Assembly (NCBI GenBank): GCA_013204985.1 | Contig: JABMLG010000004.1 | Location: 1 to 64,000 of the forward strand | Reading direction: 5' to 3' | DNA: 64,000 nt | From: Microbacteriaceae bacterium VKM Ac-2855 | GTDB taxonomy: Bacteria > Actinomycetota > Actinomycetes > Actinomycetales > Microbacteriaceae | Shown: positions 16,111-24,459 of the stretch, in pieces | How the letters are laid out: each line of letters opens with the position of its first letter | Numbering within the stretch: the stretch's first letter is position 1 | Made by a program: the position numbers and the translations under genes | Notes under the pieces: model-generated | Database searches by the model: none | What the model was told of the DNA's origin: nothing | What the model saw: the letters and a program-made list of their open reading frames with translations, nothing else

Positions 16111-17084
16111 CCTCGACCGCTCAGGCGCCCGCCGCCGCCGCGGGCCGGACGGGAACCACCCCGTCGGGCCCCCGGCCCGGCCGCCGCCCGCGCCGCTCAC
16201 TCACCGACCGGCGCTTCGCCACTCTGATGATGGTGCCCGCCACGATCTTCCTCGCGGTCTTCGTCGGCTGGCCGCTGTTGCAGTTCGTCGGAGATTCGTT
16301 CTTCTCGATCAACGCGATCGCCGGCACCCGCGACTTCATCGGCCTCGGCAATTACGCCGCCGCGTTCGCCTCGCCCGACTTCCTCAACGCGTCCTGGCGG
16401 ACCATCGTCTACACGCTCATCGTCGTCGCGTTCGAGTTCGTGCTGGGCCTCGGGATCGCGCTGCTGTTCACCGCTCTCGGAGACGCGTCGCGGGTGTTCC
16501 GGACGATCTTCCTGTACCCGCTGATGATCGCGCCGATCGTCGCCGGTCTGCTGTGGCGGTTCCTGCTCATCGACAACTTCGGCATCGTCAACGAACTGCT
16601 CAGCTCCGTCGGCATCCTGTCCTCGCCCGGTCAGATCGCCTGGCTCAGCGACCCGTCGATCGCCCTGTTCTCCGTCGCGATCCCGGACATCTGGCTGACC
16701 ACCTCGTTCATCACCCTGGTGTTGTTCGCCGGCTTGCAGAACATCCCGGGCGACATCATCGAGGCCGCCCGCCTCGACGGTGCCCGTTATCCCGCGATCC
16801 TTTTCCGGATCGTGATCCCCCTCCTCCGCCCCGTCATCGCCGTCGCGTTGATCCTGCGCGGGATCGACGCCGCCCGCGCCTTCGACGTGATCCTCATCCA
16901 GACCAATGGCGGACCCCAGCAGAGCACCGAGACGATGTCACTCCTGATCTACCGCACCATGATCCGCTTCGGCGATCCCGGCCTCGCCAGCGCGATGGGC
17001 ACGATGTACCTGATCGTGATGCTCGCCGTCGCTCTCGTCGCCATCCTGACCATCTGGCGACCGGGTGGGGAGACCAACTCATGA
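16107..17084 (+). CDS. Sugar ABC transporter permease (fructan locus, MalF-type)
   Basis: A 325-residue membrane subunit. GTG 16107 overlaps the binding-protein stop (GTGA). A long Pro/Arg-rich cytosolic leader (about 35 residues) precedes six helices starting at LMMVPATIFLAVFVGWPLL. The ATPase-contact loop reads GDIIEAARLDGARYPAILF. The 4-base overlap with the next permease (ATGA at 17081) shows one operon. Confidence 0.9.
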   Translation: MTSTAQAPAAAAGRTGTTPSGPRPGRRPRRSLTDRRFATLMMVPATIFLAVFVGWPLLQFVGDSFFSINAIAGTRDFIGLGNYAAAFASPDFLNASWRTIVYTLIVVAFEFVLGLGIALLFTALGDASRVFRTIFLYPLMIAPIVAGLLWRFLLIDNFGIVNELLSSVGILSSPGQIAWLSDPSIALFSVAIPDIWLTTSFITLVLFAGLQNIPGDIIEAARLDGARYPAILFRIVIPLLRPVIAVALILRGIDAARAFDVILIQTNGGPQQSTETMSLLIYRTMIRFGDPGLASAMGTMYLIVMLAVALVAILTIWRPGGETNS

Positions 17085-17920
17085 ACGGCCTCGAAGCAAC
17101 CCGCATCGGACCCCGCACGATCATCTGGATCGCGCTCGTCCTCGCCGTCGTCCTGTACGGCTTCCCCTTCATCTACATGCTGCTGACATCCTTCAAGACG
17201 CCGCTGGAGACCATCGCGGTTCCGCCACGGGTGCTTCCGAGCACCTGGACGCTCGACAACTACGCCGCGGCCCTCGGCCGCGACGGCGTACTCGCCTCCT
17301 TCATCAACAGCGTCGTCACCGCCGTCCTCAGCACCGCCGTCTCGTTGGTCCTCGCGATTCCGGCCGCGTACGCGGTCGCGCGGTTCCGAACCCGACTGGG
17401 CCGGATCTTCATCGTCGGCGCGCTGGTGATGCGGATGGTGCCGCCGATCGTCGTCGGTGCCCCGATGATCTCGATCTTCCGCACCCTCGGCATCGCCGAC
17501 ACGTCCCTCGCCCTGGCGATCGCGCACACCACCATCTCGCTTCCGCTGTCGATCTGGCTCATGTCGAGCTTCTTCGAAGCGGTCCCCGGCGAGCTCGAGG
17601 AGGCCGCGAAGATCGATGGAGCCAGCCGCCTCGGCGCCCTGTGGCGCGTCGTCATCCCGGTCACCGCCGGCGGCGTCGCGGTGACCGCGATCTTCGCCTT
17701 CCTCGCCTCGTGGAACGAGTTCCTCTTCGCGCTCCTGCTCACCGCGGTGCGCGCGCAGACGACCCCGATCGTCATCGCGAACTTCCAGACCCAGTTCGGC
17801 CTGGACTGGGGTGCGATGACCGCTCTGGCCGTGCTCTACTCGCTCCCGGTCATCCTGCTCACCCTCGTGCTGCAGCGGCACATCGTCGCCGGGCTCACGC
17901 TCGGAGCGGTCAAGGGCTGA
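17081..17920 (+). CDS. Sugar ABC transporter permease (fructan locus, MalG-type)
   Basis: A 279-residue partner permease with six helices, an EAA loop GELEEAAKIDGASRLGALW and the family tail LTLGAVKG. Start ATG 17081 overlaps the previous stop. No ATP-binding subunit follows; the LacI regulator comes next, 46 bases later. Confidence 0.9.
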   Translation: MNGLEATRIGPRTIIWIALVLAVVLYGFPFIYMLLTSFKTPLETIAVPPRVLPSTWTLDNYAAALGRDGVLASFINSVVTAVLSTAVSLVLAIPAAYAVARFRTRLGRIFIVGALVMRMVPPIVVGAPMISIFRTLGIADTSLALAIAHTTISLPLSIWLMSSFFEAVPGELEEAAKIDGASRLGALWRVVIPVTAGGVAVTAIFAFLASWNEFLFALLLTAVRAQTTPIVIANFQTQFGLDWGAMTALAVLYSLPVILLTLVLQRHIVAGLTLGAVKG

Positions 17921-17966
17921 GCAACAACCGGTAGTGTCGCGTTGGATCGGAAGGGGTGTGGGAAGC

Positions 17967-19010
17967 GTGGCTCAGAAAGCCGTCGGTATCCGCGACGTCG
18001 CCCGAGAGGCGGGGGTCTCGGTGACGACCGTCTCGCACATCCTCAACGACGTCGAGTACGCCCGCGTCGCCGAGGAGACCCGGGAGCGGGTGCACGCGAC
18101 CGCCGCCCGCCTCGGCTACGGGGCGAACCGTATCGCTCGCAGCCTGCGACGGCAACGCACCGACATGATCGGCCTCATCAGCGAAGAGATCGCGACCACC
18201 CCGCATGCCGGCCGGATCATCCTCGGCGCTCAGGAGGCCGCGCACGCGCACGGACTCACGCTCGTCGTGATCAACACCGTGCGCGGCTCGTCGGACCTGG
18301 ACGCGGACATCGAGACGCTGCTGCGGCAGCAGGTGGACGGCGTCCTGTTCGCGACGATGTTCCACCGCGAGCTCGCTCTGCCGAAGGCGCTCCTCACGGT
18401 GCCCACTGTCCTGATCGACGCCCGTGACACCGCAGGCCGCATCCCCTCCGCGGTCCCGGACGAGGTCGCCGGCGCACGATCCGCTGTGTCGGAACTGGTC
18501 GATGCCGGACACCGGCGGATCGGGTTCCTGACCAACCGCGACGACGTTCCCGCCACCCGCCTCCGGCTGCAGGCCTACCGGGAGGTTCTCACCGAGGCGG
18601 GGATCCCGATCGATGAGTCCTTGATCGTGGAGGAGATCTCCGAGACCCCCGGCGGCTACCGGGCGGGGAAGCGACTGCTGCAGCGTGCCGACCGGCCCAC
18701 CGCTCTGTTCTGCTACAACGACCGCATGGCGATGGGTGCCTACCGGGCGGCCGCGGAACTGCGACTCGAGATCCCCCGCGATCTCTCCCTCGTCGGGTTC
18801 GACAACCAGGAGATCATCGCGGAAGGCCTCTACCCGCCGCTGACGACCGTCGCCCTGCCGCACTACGAGATGGGCGCCTGGGCCGTCGACACCCTCGTCG
18901 GCCTCCTCGCCGGCCGCGGCGAGGAGCTCCTCCTCGCCTCGCACCCCGTCCTCCTGCCGTGTCCGCTTATCCGCCGCGACTCCGTACAGCCCCCGGCCGC
19001 GGCCGCCTGA
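17967..19010 (+). CDS. LacI family transcriptional regulator (fructan locus)
   Basis: A 347-residue repressor. HTH at residues 5-27 (IRDVAREAGVSVTTVSHILN), hinge near LGYGANRIARSLR, effector domain from DMIGLISEEI to LSLVGFDNQEI. Start chosen at GTG 17967, about 10 bases after GGAAGGGG at 17949; in-frame GTGs at 17958 and 17934 are alternatives with worse spacing. Likely binder of the CAAAACGTTTTG sites at 10332 and 14650, since it lies in the operon those sites control. A C-terminal PPAAAA tail is unusual but harmless. Confidence 0.85.
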   Translation: MAQKAVGIRDVAREAGVSVTTVSHILNDVEYARVAEETRERVHATAARLGYGANRIARSLRRQRTDMIGLISEEIATTPHAGRIILGAQEAAHAHGLTLVVINTVRGSSDLDADIETLLRQQVDGVLFATMFHRELALPKALLTVPTVLIDARDTAGRIPSAVPDEVAGARSAVSELVDAGHRRIGFLTNRDDVPATRLRLQAYREVLTEAGIPIDESLIVEEISETPGGYRAGKRLLQRADRPTALFCYNDRMAMGAYRAAAELRLEIPRDLSLVGFDNQEIIAEGLYPPLTTVALPHYEMGAWAVDTLVGLLAGRGEELLLASHPVLLPCPLIRRDSVQPPAAAA

Positions 19011-19137
19011 CCCTCGAGCTCCCCGCCGCCCCCGCTCAGCCATAGGTCGGCTCGGGTGAGATCGTGGATCCACCCGAAGCGGAGATCCCGGAATCGAGTG
19101 CGCCCGCACCGCCGACTCACGAAAGGCGACTTCCGCC

Positions 19138-20037
19138 ATGACCTTCAGCTCCTCCACGTCTGTCGACCCGGTCGTCCTCGTGATCGGGGACGTCCTCATC
19201 GACGAGATGAGGACTCCACTGGGCTCCGTCGACGTGCCCGGTGGATCCGCTCTCAACGTCGCGGTCGGACTGGCCGTCCTCGGCGTCCCGTCCGTCCTCG
19301 CCGCCATGGTCGGCGATGATGCCGCGGGCTCCGCGCTCCGCGCCCACCTGCACTCCCACGGCGTCCCTCTCCTGGCCACGGCGGCACCGCGGGGAACCGG
19401 ACGCGCCGTCTCGGACCGCACCGACGGCGAACCCCGATACTCGTTCTCCGACGCCTCGCGCTCGCGAACCATCCTCCCCACGGATGCACTGCGCGACGTG
19501 GCCGCGCGCGCGGACCTCATCGTCGTCAGCGGCTTCCCGTTCGACGACCCGGCCGAACTCGCGACCTTGCTCAGCCTCATCCCGCGGGGAGCTCGTCTCG
19601 CGATCGATGCGAACCCGCGACCGGGTCTCCTGCGCGATCGCGCGGCGTTCGCCGAGGGTCTGCTCGGCATCGCCGCCGGTGCGGTCCTGGTCAAGCTCGG
19701 GGCCGAGGATGCCGAGCTCGTCTTCGGGGTGTCGCTCTCCTCCGCGACAACGCGCGTGTTGGCCGCCGGCGCCGACACCGTTCTGGAAACCGCTGGAGCG
19801 CAGGGCGCGTCGCTCGTGACGGCCCACGAACGCTGGTCCGTCCCCGTCGCCGCCGTTCCGGGTCGTGTCGTGGACACGATGGGAGCGGGCGATGCCACCT
19901 TCGCAACGGTCGTAGAGGAACTGGCTGCGTCGGGCGGTCATCGCGTCCATCACCCGCGCGCGGTTCTCACCCGGGCGATGAGCGTCGCCGCCGCGACGAT
20001 CCGATCGAGTGGTGGCCTCCTGCGGCTACCCGGCTGA
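19138..20037 (+). CDS. PfkB family sugar kinase, probable fructokinase
   Basis: A 299-residue ribokinase-fold kinase. PfkB signature 1 is GGSALNVAVGLAVLG (about residues 38-52); signature 2 is DTMGAGDATFA near residue 245, containing the GAGD anion hole and the catalytic Asp. Start ATG 19138 has CGAAAGGCGAC upstream. Its place after the fructan importer and regulator makes fructose the natural substrate, giving fructose 6-phosphate, but PfkB members also use ribose or 2-keto-3-deoxygluconate. No promoter was clearly seen in the 127-base gap upstream. Confidence 0.8.
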   Translation: MTFSSSTSVDPVVLVIGDVLIDEMRTPLGSVDVPGGSALNVAVGLAVLGVPSVLAAMVGDDAAGSALRAHLHSHGVPLLATAAPRGTGRAVSDRTDGEPRYSFSDASRSRTILPTDALRDVAARADLIVVSGFPFDDPAELATLLSLIPRGARLAIDANPRPGLLRDRAAFAEGLLGIAAGAVLVKLGAEDAELVFGVSLSSATTRVLAAGADTVLETAGAQGASLVTAHERWSVPVAAVPGRVVDTMGAGDATFATVVEELAASGGHRVHHPRAVLTRAMSVAAATIRSSGGLLRLPG

Positions 20038-20125
20038 GCCTCGGGAGATTCGACCTCGACTCGCTCAGCCGTCCGATGCGGCCACCGCGGTAACCTGCGA
20101 GTCGGGCAGCGAGCAAGGGAGAGTC

Positions 20126-21178
20126 ATGGACCGCAAAGTCACCGTCTACGACGTCGCCCAGCGCGCGGGCGTCTCGATCGCCACGGTGTCCTTCGCGTTC
20201 ACTCGTCCCGAGAAGATCAAGACGTCGACGTTGGAGAACGTGATGGCGGCGGCGGACGAACTCGGTTACGTCCCCAGCGCCAACGCGCGTGGACTCGCGC
20301 GGGGACGCACCGGCGCGATCGGGCTCTATTCCTACGATTACCTCCTCGACCCGCCGACGGGTTCCACGACTCCCGGCGACATCGCCCAGGCGTCGCGCCT
20401 CTTCCCGCTCTACGTGGACGAGGTGCAGCGCGGCGTGCAGCTGGAGAGTCGTCGCCGCGGCCTCGCCCTGATGATCGGCGGCAACCGAACGCCGACCCAT
20501 CTCCCGCACGTCGTCGAGGTGGCGGGGCGGGTGGACGGCTTGATCGTGTTCGCCGGGGCTCTCTCTTTGTCGCACCTCGAGCAGGCCGCGGCGCGTATCC
20601 CCGTCATCGAGCTCGGCGGCGAGGTTCGAGCTCCCGGAGTACGGACCGTGCTCGCCGGCAACGCCGCGGGAATGGCCGACCTGGCACGGCACTTGGTCGA
20701 GGTGCACGGGTACCGGCGCTTCGCGTATCTCGGCGAGCTCGGCACCCAGGAGTTCCGCGATCGCCGCGAGGCGTTCACGGGTGTTCTCGCCGCAGCCGGC
20801 GTGCCGGTCCCGCCCGTCGTGCCCGCCCACGCCGGGGACGATGCGACGACCGTCGCGGCGATCCGCGGCCTTCTCGCCGAGGCGGAGCTTCCCGAGGTCG
20901 TCGTCTGCGACACCGATCAGTCCGCCCTTGTTGCGATCGACGCCCTCACCGCCGCGGGAACGGTCGTCCCGCGCGATGTCGCCGTCACGGGATTCGACGG
21001 CATCGTCGCCGGGCGCCTCGCCGTTCCCACCCTCGCCTCGGTTCGCCAGCCGATGACCGAGGTCGGCGAGACCGCGGTCACGATCCTCGCGCAGGCGCTG
21101 GCCGATCCGGGATCTCCGGCGCATCCGCACGAACTGCGTTCGGTCTTCGTTCCCGGCGGCTCCTGCGGCTGCATCTGA
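20126..21178 (+). CDS. LacI family transcriptional regulator
   Basis: A 350-residue repressor starting at ATG 20126 after AAGGGAGAG. HTH residues 5-27 (VYDVAQRAGVSIATVSFAFT), effector domain from AIGLYSYDYLL to VAVTGFDGIVAG. The C-terminus SCGC-I is cysteine-rich. Two-helix insertions near DPPTGSTTPGDIAQ are longer than usual. It precedes the importer at 21309 in the same direction with the palindrome TTTATGCGCATAAA in the gap, so it most likely controls the importer and GH43 genes. Confidence 0.85.
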   Translation: MDRKVTVYDVAQRAGVSIATVSFAFTRPEKIKTSTLENVMAAADELGYVPSANARGLARGRTGAIGLYSYDYLLDPPTGSTTPGDIAQASRLFPLYVDEVQRGVQLESRRRGLALMIGGNRTPTHLPHVVEVAGRVDGLIVFAGALSLSHLEQAAARIPVIELGGEVRAPGVRTVLAGNAAGMADLARHLVEVHGYRRFAYLGELGTQEFRDRREAFTGVLAAAGVPVPPVVPAHAGDDATTVAAIRGLLAEAELPEVVVCDTDQSALVAIDALTAAGTVVPRDVAVTGFDGIVAGRLAVPTLASVRQPMTEVGETAVTILAQALADPGSPAHPHELRSVFVPGGSCGCI

Positions 21179-21217
21179 GACCGAACGGTGATCATCCTGG
21201 CTCTTGTGCCGCAGCAA

Positions 21218-21231
21218 TTTATGCGCATAAA
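21218..21231. promoter_or_regulatory. Perfect 14-bp palindrome, LacI-type operator
   Basis: TTTATGCGCATAAA with central GC, 78 bases before the binding-protein start. A weak promoter TTGTGC (21204) / CATAAA (21226) would overlap it. Expected ligand: the LacI regulator ending 40 bases upstream. Confidence 0.7.
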
Positions 21232-21308
21232 CTCACCAGCACGACGGAGCAGTCGCCTCGAGCGCATCAGCTCCACACCGGAACGACCACACCCGAACGA
21301 CAGGAACG

Positions 21309-22592
21309 ATGATGATCCGACGTAGAACCGCTGTGACGCTCGCCGTCACCGCATCGGCCGCACTACTGCTCACCGGCTGCGGCCGCAGCACCGACACCGC
21401 GGCGGCCGGGAGTGCCGCTGAGATCAGCTCCGGCCCGGCCACGGGGACCGTGACCATCTGGGCGCAAGGCACCGAGGGCGAGGCGTTGAAGGACTTCATC
21501 GCCCCGTTCGAGGAGGCGAACCCGGACGTCGATGTGAAGGTGACGGCGATCCCGTGGGACTCGGCGCAGAACAAGTACCAGACGGCGATCGCCGGCTCAT
21601 CGACCCCCGACATCGGGATGCTCGGCTCCGACTGGATGCCCGGCTTCGCCTCCGCCCTCTCCCCCGTCCCGGATTCGATCGACACCAGCGACATCTTCCC
21701 GTTCGCGCTCGAATCGACGAACATCGACGGAACCGCCCTCGGTGTCCCGTGGTACGTGGAGACGCGTGTGATCTTCTACCGCACCGACCTGATGCAGCAG
21801 GCCGGCTTCGAGTCCTTCCCGACGGACTGGGACGGGCTGAAGGCGCTGGCGCAGGCGTACAAGGACAAGGCAGGCGCCGACTACGGGATCACCCTCCCCT
21901 CCGGCGGCTGGAACGCCTTCCTCAGCAACCTGCCCTTCGCCTGGTCCGACGGCGCTCAGGTCATGAACGCGGATCAGAGCGAGTGGACGCTCGACACCCC
22001 CGAGATGACCGCGTCGCTCGAGTACCTGAAGTCGTTCTTCGAGGAGGGCCTCGCCGACTCCAGCCCGAGCACGGAGTCCGGCTCCGCCTCCGCGGACCTG
22101 ATCAGCGGCGCCGTGCCGATGTTCCTCAGCGGCCCGTGGGACATTCCCGGCCTGACGCAGAACGGCGGCGAGGGCTTCGCGGACAAGTTCTCCGTCGCCC
22201 CGATCCCCGCCTCACCCACGGGCACCTCGACGTCTTTCGCCGCCGGCGCCAACCTCGCCGTTTTCAAGAACGCCGAGAATCCCGATGCGGCGTGGAAGCT
22301 GATCCAGTGGCTGAACCAGCCCGAGGTGCAGACCGACTGGTTCTCGGCCGTCAATGACCTGCCGTCCCAGCAGTCCGCGTGGGACTCGGAGGCGCTCACC
22401 AGCGACCCGAAGGTCGCCGTCTTCGGTGATCAGCTGAAGAGCGTCGAGATCGCCCCGACCCTTCCCGCCTGGGCCCAGGTCTCGGCGGCGGCCGACACCC
22501 AGATCGAGCAGGTCTTCCGCGGCGGCAAGAGCGTCGCGGATGCGCTGAAGGAGCTGCAGTCGACCGCGGATTCCCTCGGGACCGGGCAGTGA
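21309..22592 (+). CDS. Sugar ABC transporter substrate-binding lipoprotein
   Basis: A 427-residue family 1 lipoprotein. Tandem ATGs at 21309 and 21312; either is reachable from CAGGAA at 21301. Lipobox LLTGC with Cys24. The mature protein opens GTVTIWAQGTEGEALKDF and has DIGMLGSDWMPGF, VIFYRTDLMQQAGF and MFLSGPWDIPG, the last a hallmark of maltose/xylobiose-type binding proteins. Followed by permeases and a GH43 gene, so the ligand is probably a xylo- or arabino-oligosaccharide. Confidence 0.88.
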   Translation: MMIRRRTAVTLAVTASAALLLTGCGRSTDTAAAGSAAEISSGPATGTVTIWAQGTEGEALKDFIAPFEEANPDVDVKVTAIPWDSAQNKYQTAIAGSSTPDIGMLGSDWMPGFASALSPVPDSIDTSDIFPFALESTNIDGTALGVPWYVETRVIFYRTDLMQQAGFESFPTDWDGLKALAQAYKDKAGADYGITLPSGGWNAFLSNLPFAWSDGAQVMNADQSEWTLDTPEMTASLEYLKSFFEEGLADSSPSTESGSASADLISGAVPMFLSGPWDIPGLTQNGGEGFADKFSVAPIPASPTGTSTSFAAGANLAVFKNAENPDAAWKLIQWLNQPEVQTDWFSAVNDLPSQQSAWDSEALTSDPKVAVFGDQLKSVEIAPTLPAWAQVSAAADTQIEQVFRGGKSVADALKELQSTADSLGTGQ

Positions 22593-23527
22593 CCACCTCG
22601 ACCGACGCCCTGGCTGCTCCGGCGATCCGCCGCAGCAGCCGGGGAACCCGCGCCTCCCGGCGGCGCACCGCCGTCGTCGCCTGGCTGTTCGCGCTGCCCT
22701 TCGTGGCCAGCTTCGCCATCTTCATGCTGTTCCCTCTCGGCGCTTCGCTGGCGATGTCGTTCACCGACTTCCGCAACACGGACATCCTCGACCCCCTGGC
22801 CGTCGGCTTCGTGGGCCTCGACCAGTACGTGCGTCTGTTCCAGACCGAGCAATTCGTGCGGTCGTTGCTGAACACCTTCTACTTCGTCGGCGTCGGCATC
22901 CCGTTGACCATGGCGGTCGCCCTCGCGCTGGCCGTCGCACTGAATAACGGGATCACCCGATTCCGTACCTTCTTCCGCGTCGGCTTCTACGCCCCCGTCG
23001 TGACGAGCATCGTCGCCGTCGCCGTCGTCTGGCGCTTCCTGCTGCAGCCCGACGGCCTGTTCAACACGATGCTCGGCGCGATCGGGATCACCGGCCCGGA
23101 CTGGTTGGGGGACCCCGCCTGGTCGATGCCGTCCATGATCATGCTGGCCGTCTGGCGGAACATGGGCACGCTGATGATCATCTTCCTCGCCGGGTTGCAG
23201 GGCATCTCGGAGGAGGTGCTCGAGGCCGCTGAAGTCGATGGCGCAGGCTCCTGGCAGCGCTTCTTCCGGGTCACGCTGCCGATGCTGCGCCCGACGTTGC
23301 TGCTCGGCGCTGTTCTGCTCTCGGTCGGCTTCCTGCAGTTCTTCGAGGAGCCGTTCGTGATGACGAAGGGCGGCCCGTTGGATTCGACGCTCTCGATCAG
23401 CTACTTCACGTTCAACCAATTCGGCTTCGGCAACTACGGCACCGCCTCCGCCGCCAGCTACGTACTGTTCGTGGCGATCGCCCTGCTCAGCCTGTTCCAG
23501 TTCCGCGCGCTGCGCAGTAAGGACTGA
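22589..23527 (+). CDS. Sugar ABC transporter permease (MalF-type)
   Basis: A 312-residue permease. GTG 22589 overlaps the binding-protein stop. Six helices from VVAWLFALPFVASFAIFML onward; EAA loop EEVLEAAEVDGAGSWQRFF; C-terminal FRALRSKD. The next permease starts 3 bases after its stop. Confidence 0.9.
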   Translation: MTTSTDALAAPAIRRSSRGTRASRRRTAVVAWLFALPFVASFAIFMLFPLGASLAMSFTDFRNTDILDPLAVGFVGLDQYVRLFQTEQFVRSLLNTFYFVGVGIPLTMAVALALAVALNNGITRFRTFFRVGFYAPVVTSIVAVAVVWRFLLQPDGLFNTMLGAIGITGPDWLGDPAWSMPSMIMLAVWRNMGTLMIIFLAGLQGISEEVLEAAEVDGAGSWQRFFRVTLPMLRPTLLLGAVLLSVGFLQFFEEPFVMTKGGPLDSTLSISYFTFNQFGFGNYGTASAASYVLFVAIALLSLFQFRALRSKD

Positions 23528-23529
23528 CC

Positions 23530-24459
23530 ATGACCGCCACTGTCGAGCCCGACCTCACCCGCCCGAGCGACACCATCCGCTCGAAGCCCCCTCGCGACGC
23601 CGACGCCGCGATCAAGCGCCCCGTCCGCGGAAGTCGCGGGCGTGGGCGTCGCAGCCGCACGATCGTGATGGTGCTGCTCTCCCTCGCGCTCATCGCGACC
23701 CTCGTGCCGTTCGCCTGGATGTTCCTCGGGTCGGTGAAGACCGAGGCGGAGTTGCGACAGCGACCGCCGACGTGGTGGCCGCAGACCTTCACCTGGGACA
23801 ACTTCGCCGCGTGGTTCGGCCGGCTCGACATCGGCACGTTCTTCCTCAACAGCGTCATCGTCGCCGGCTTCACCGTTCTCGGCACCCTGTTGTTCTGCTC
23901 GATGGTCGGCTACGCCCTCGCCAAGTTGGACTTCCCCGGCAAACGCGCGCTCTTCGTCGTCGTCCTGATCACCCTGATGGTGCCCGGCGTGGTCACCTTC
24001 GTCCCCCTCTTCGTCGTCATCAGCAAGCTCGGCCTCGTCAGCACGTACCCGGCCCTGATCCTGCCCTTCCTGGCCGGCCCACTGGGGGTGTTCCTGATGC
24101 GCCAGTTCATCGGCGAGATCCCGGATTCGTTGATCGAGGCCGCGCGGATCGACGGCGCGAGCGAGGTGCGCATCTTCCTCGGGATCGTGCTGCCGCTGTG
24201 CGGCCCGGCACTCGCCACGCTCGCGATCCTGACCTTCCTGGGCTCCTGGAACAACTTCCTGTGGCCGCTCGTCGTCGCCCAGTCGGAAGACATGTACACA
24301 CTGCCCGTGGCTCTGTCGCTGTACTCGGTCGGGCAGAACGCGACGAACTACGGCGTCCTCCTCGCCGGATCGGTGCTCGTGATCGCACCGGTGCTGCTGC
24401 TCTTCGTGGCACTTCAGAAGTACTTCATCCAGGGCATCGCCGCGACAGGAATCAAATGA
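23530..24459 (+). CDS. Sugar ABC transporter permease (MalG-type)
   Basis: A 309-residue permease with a 45-residue basic leader, six helices and the EAA loop DSLIEAARIDGASEVRIFL. Ends IQGIAATGIK. Its stop overlaps the GH43 ATG (ATGA at 24456-24459), tying import to hydrolysis. Confidence 0.9.
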   Translation: MTATVEPDLTRPSDTIRSKPPRDADAAIKRPVRGSRGRGRRSRTIVMVLLSLALIATLVPFAWMFLGSVKTEAELRQRPPTWWPQTFTWDNFAAWFGRLDIGTFFLNSVIVAGFTVLGTLLFCSMVGYALAKLDFPGKRALFVVVLITLMVPGVVTFVPLFVVISKLGLVSTYPALILPFLAGPLGVFLMRQFIGEIPDSLIEAARIDGASEVRIFLGIVLPLCGPALATLAILTFLGSWNNFLWPLVVAQSEDMYTLPVALSLYSVGQNATNYGVLLAGSVLVIAPVLLLFVALQKYFIQGIAATGIK

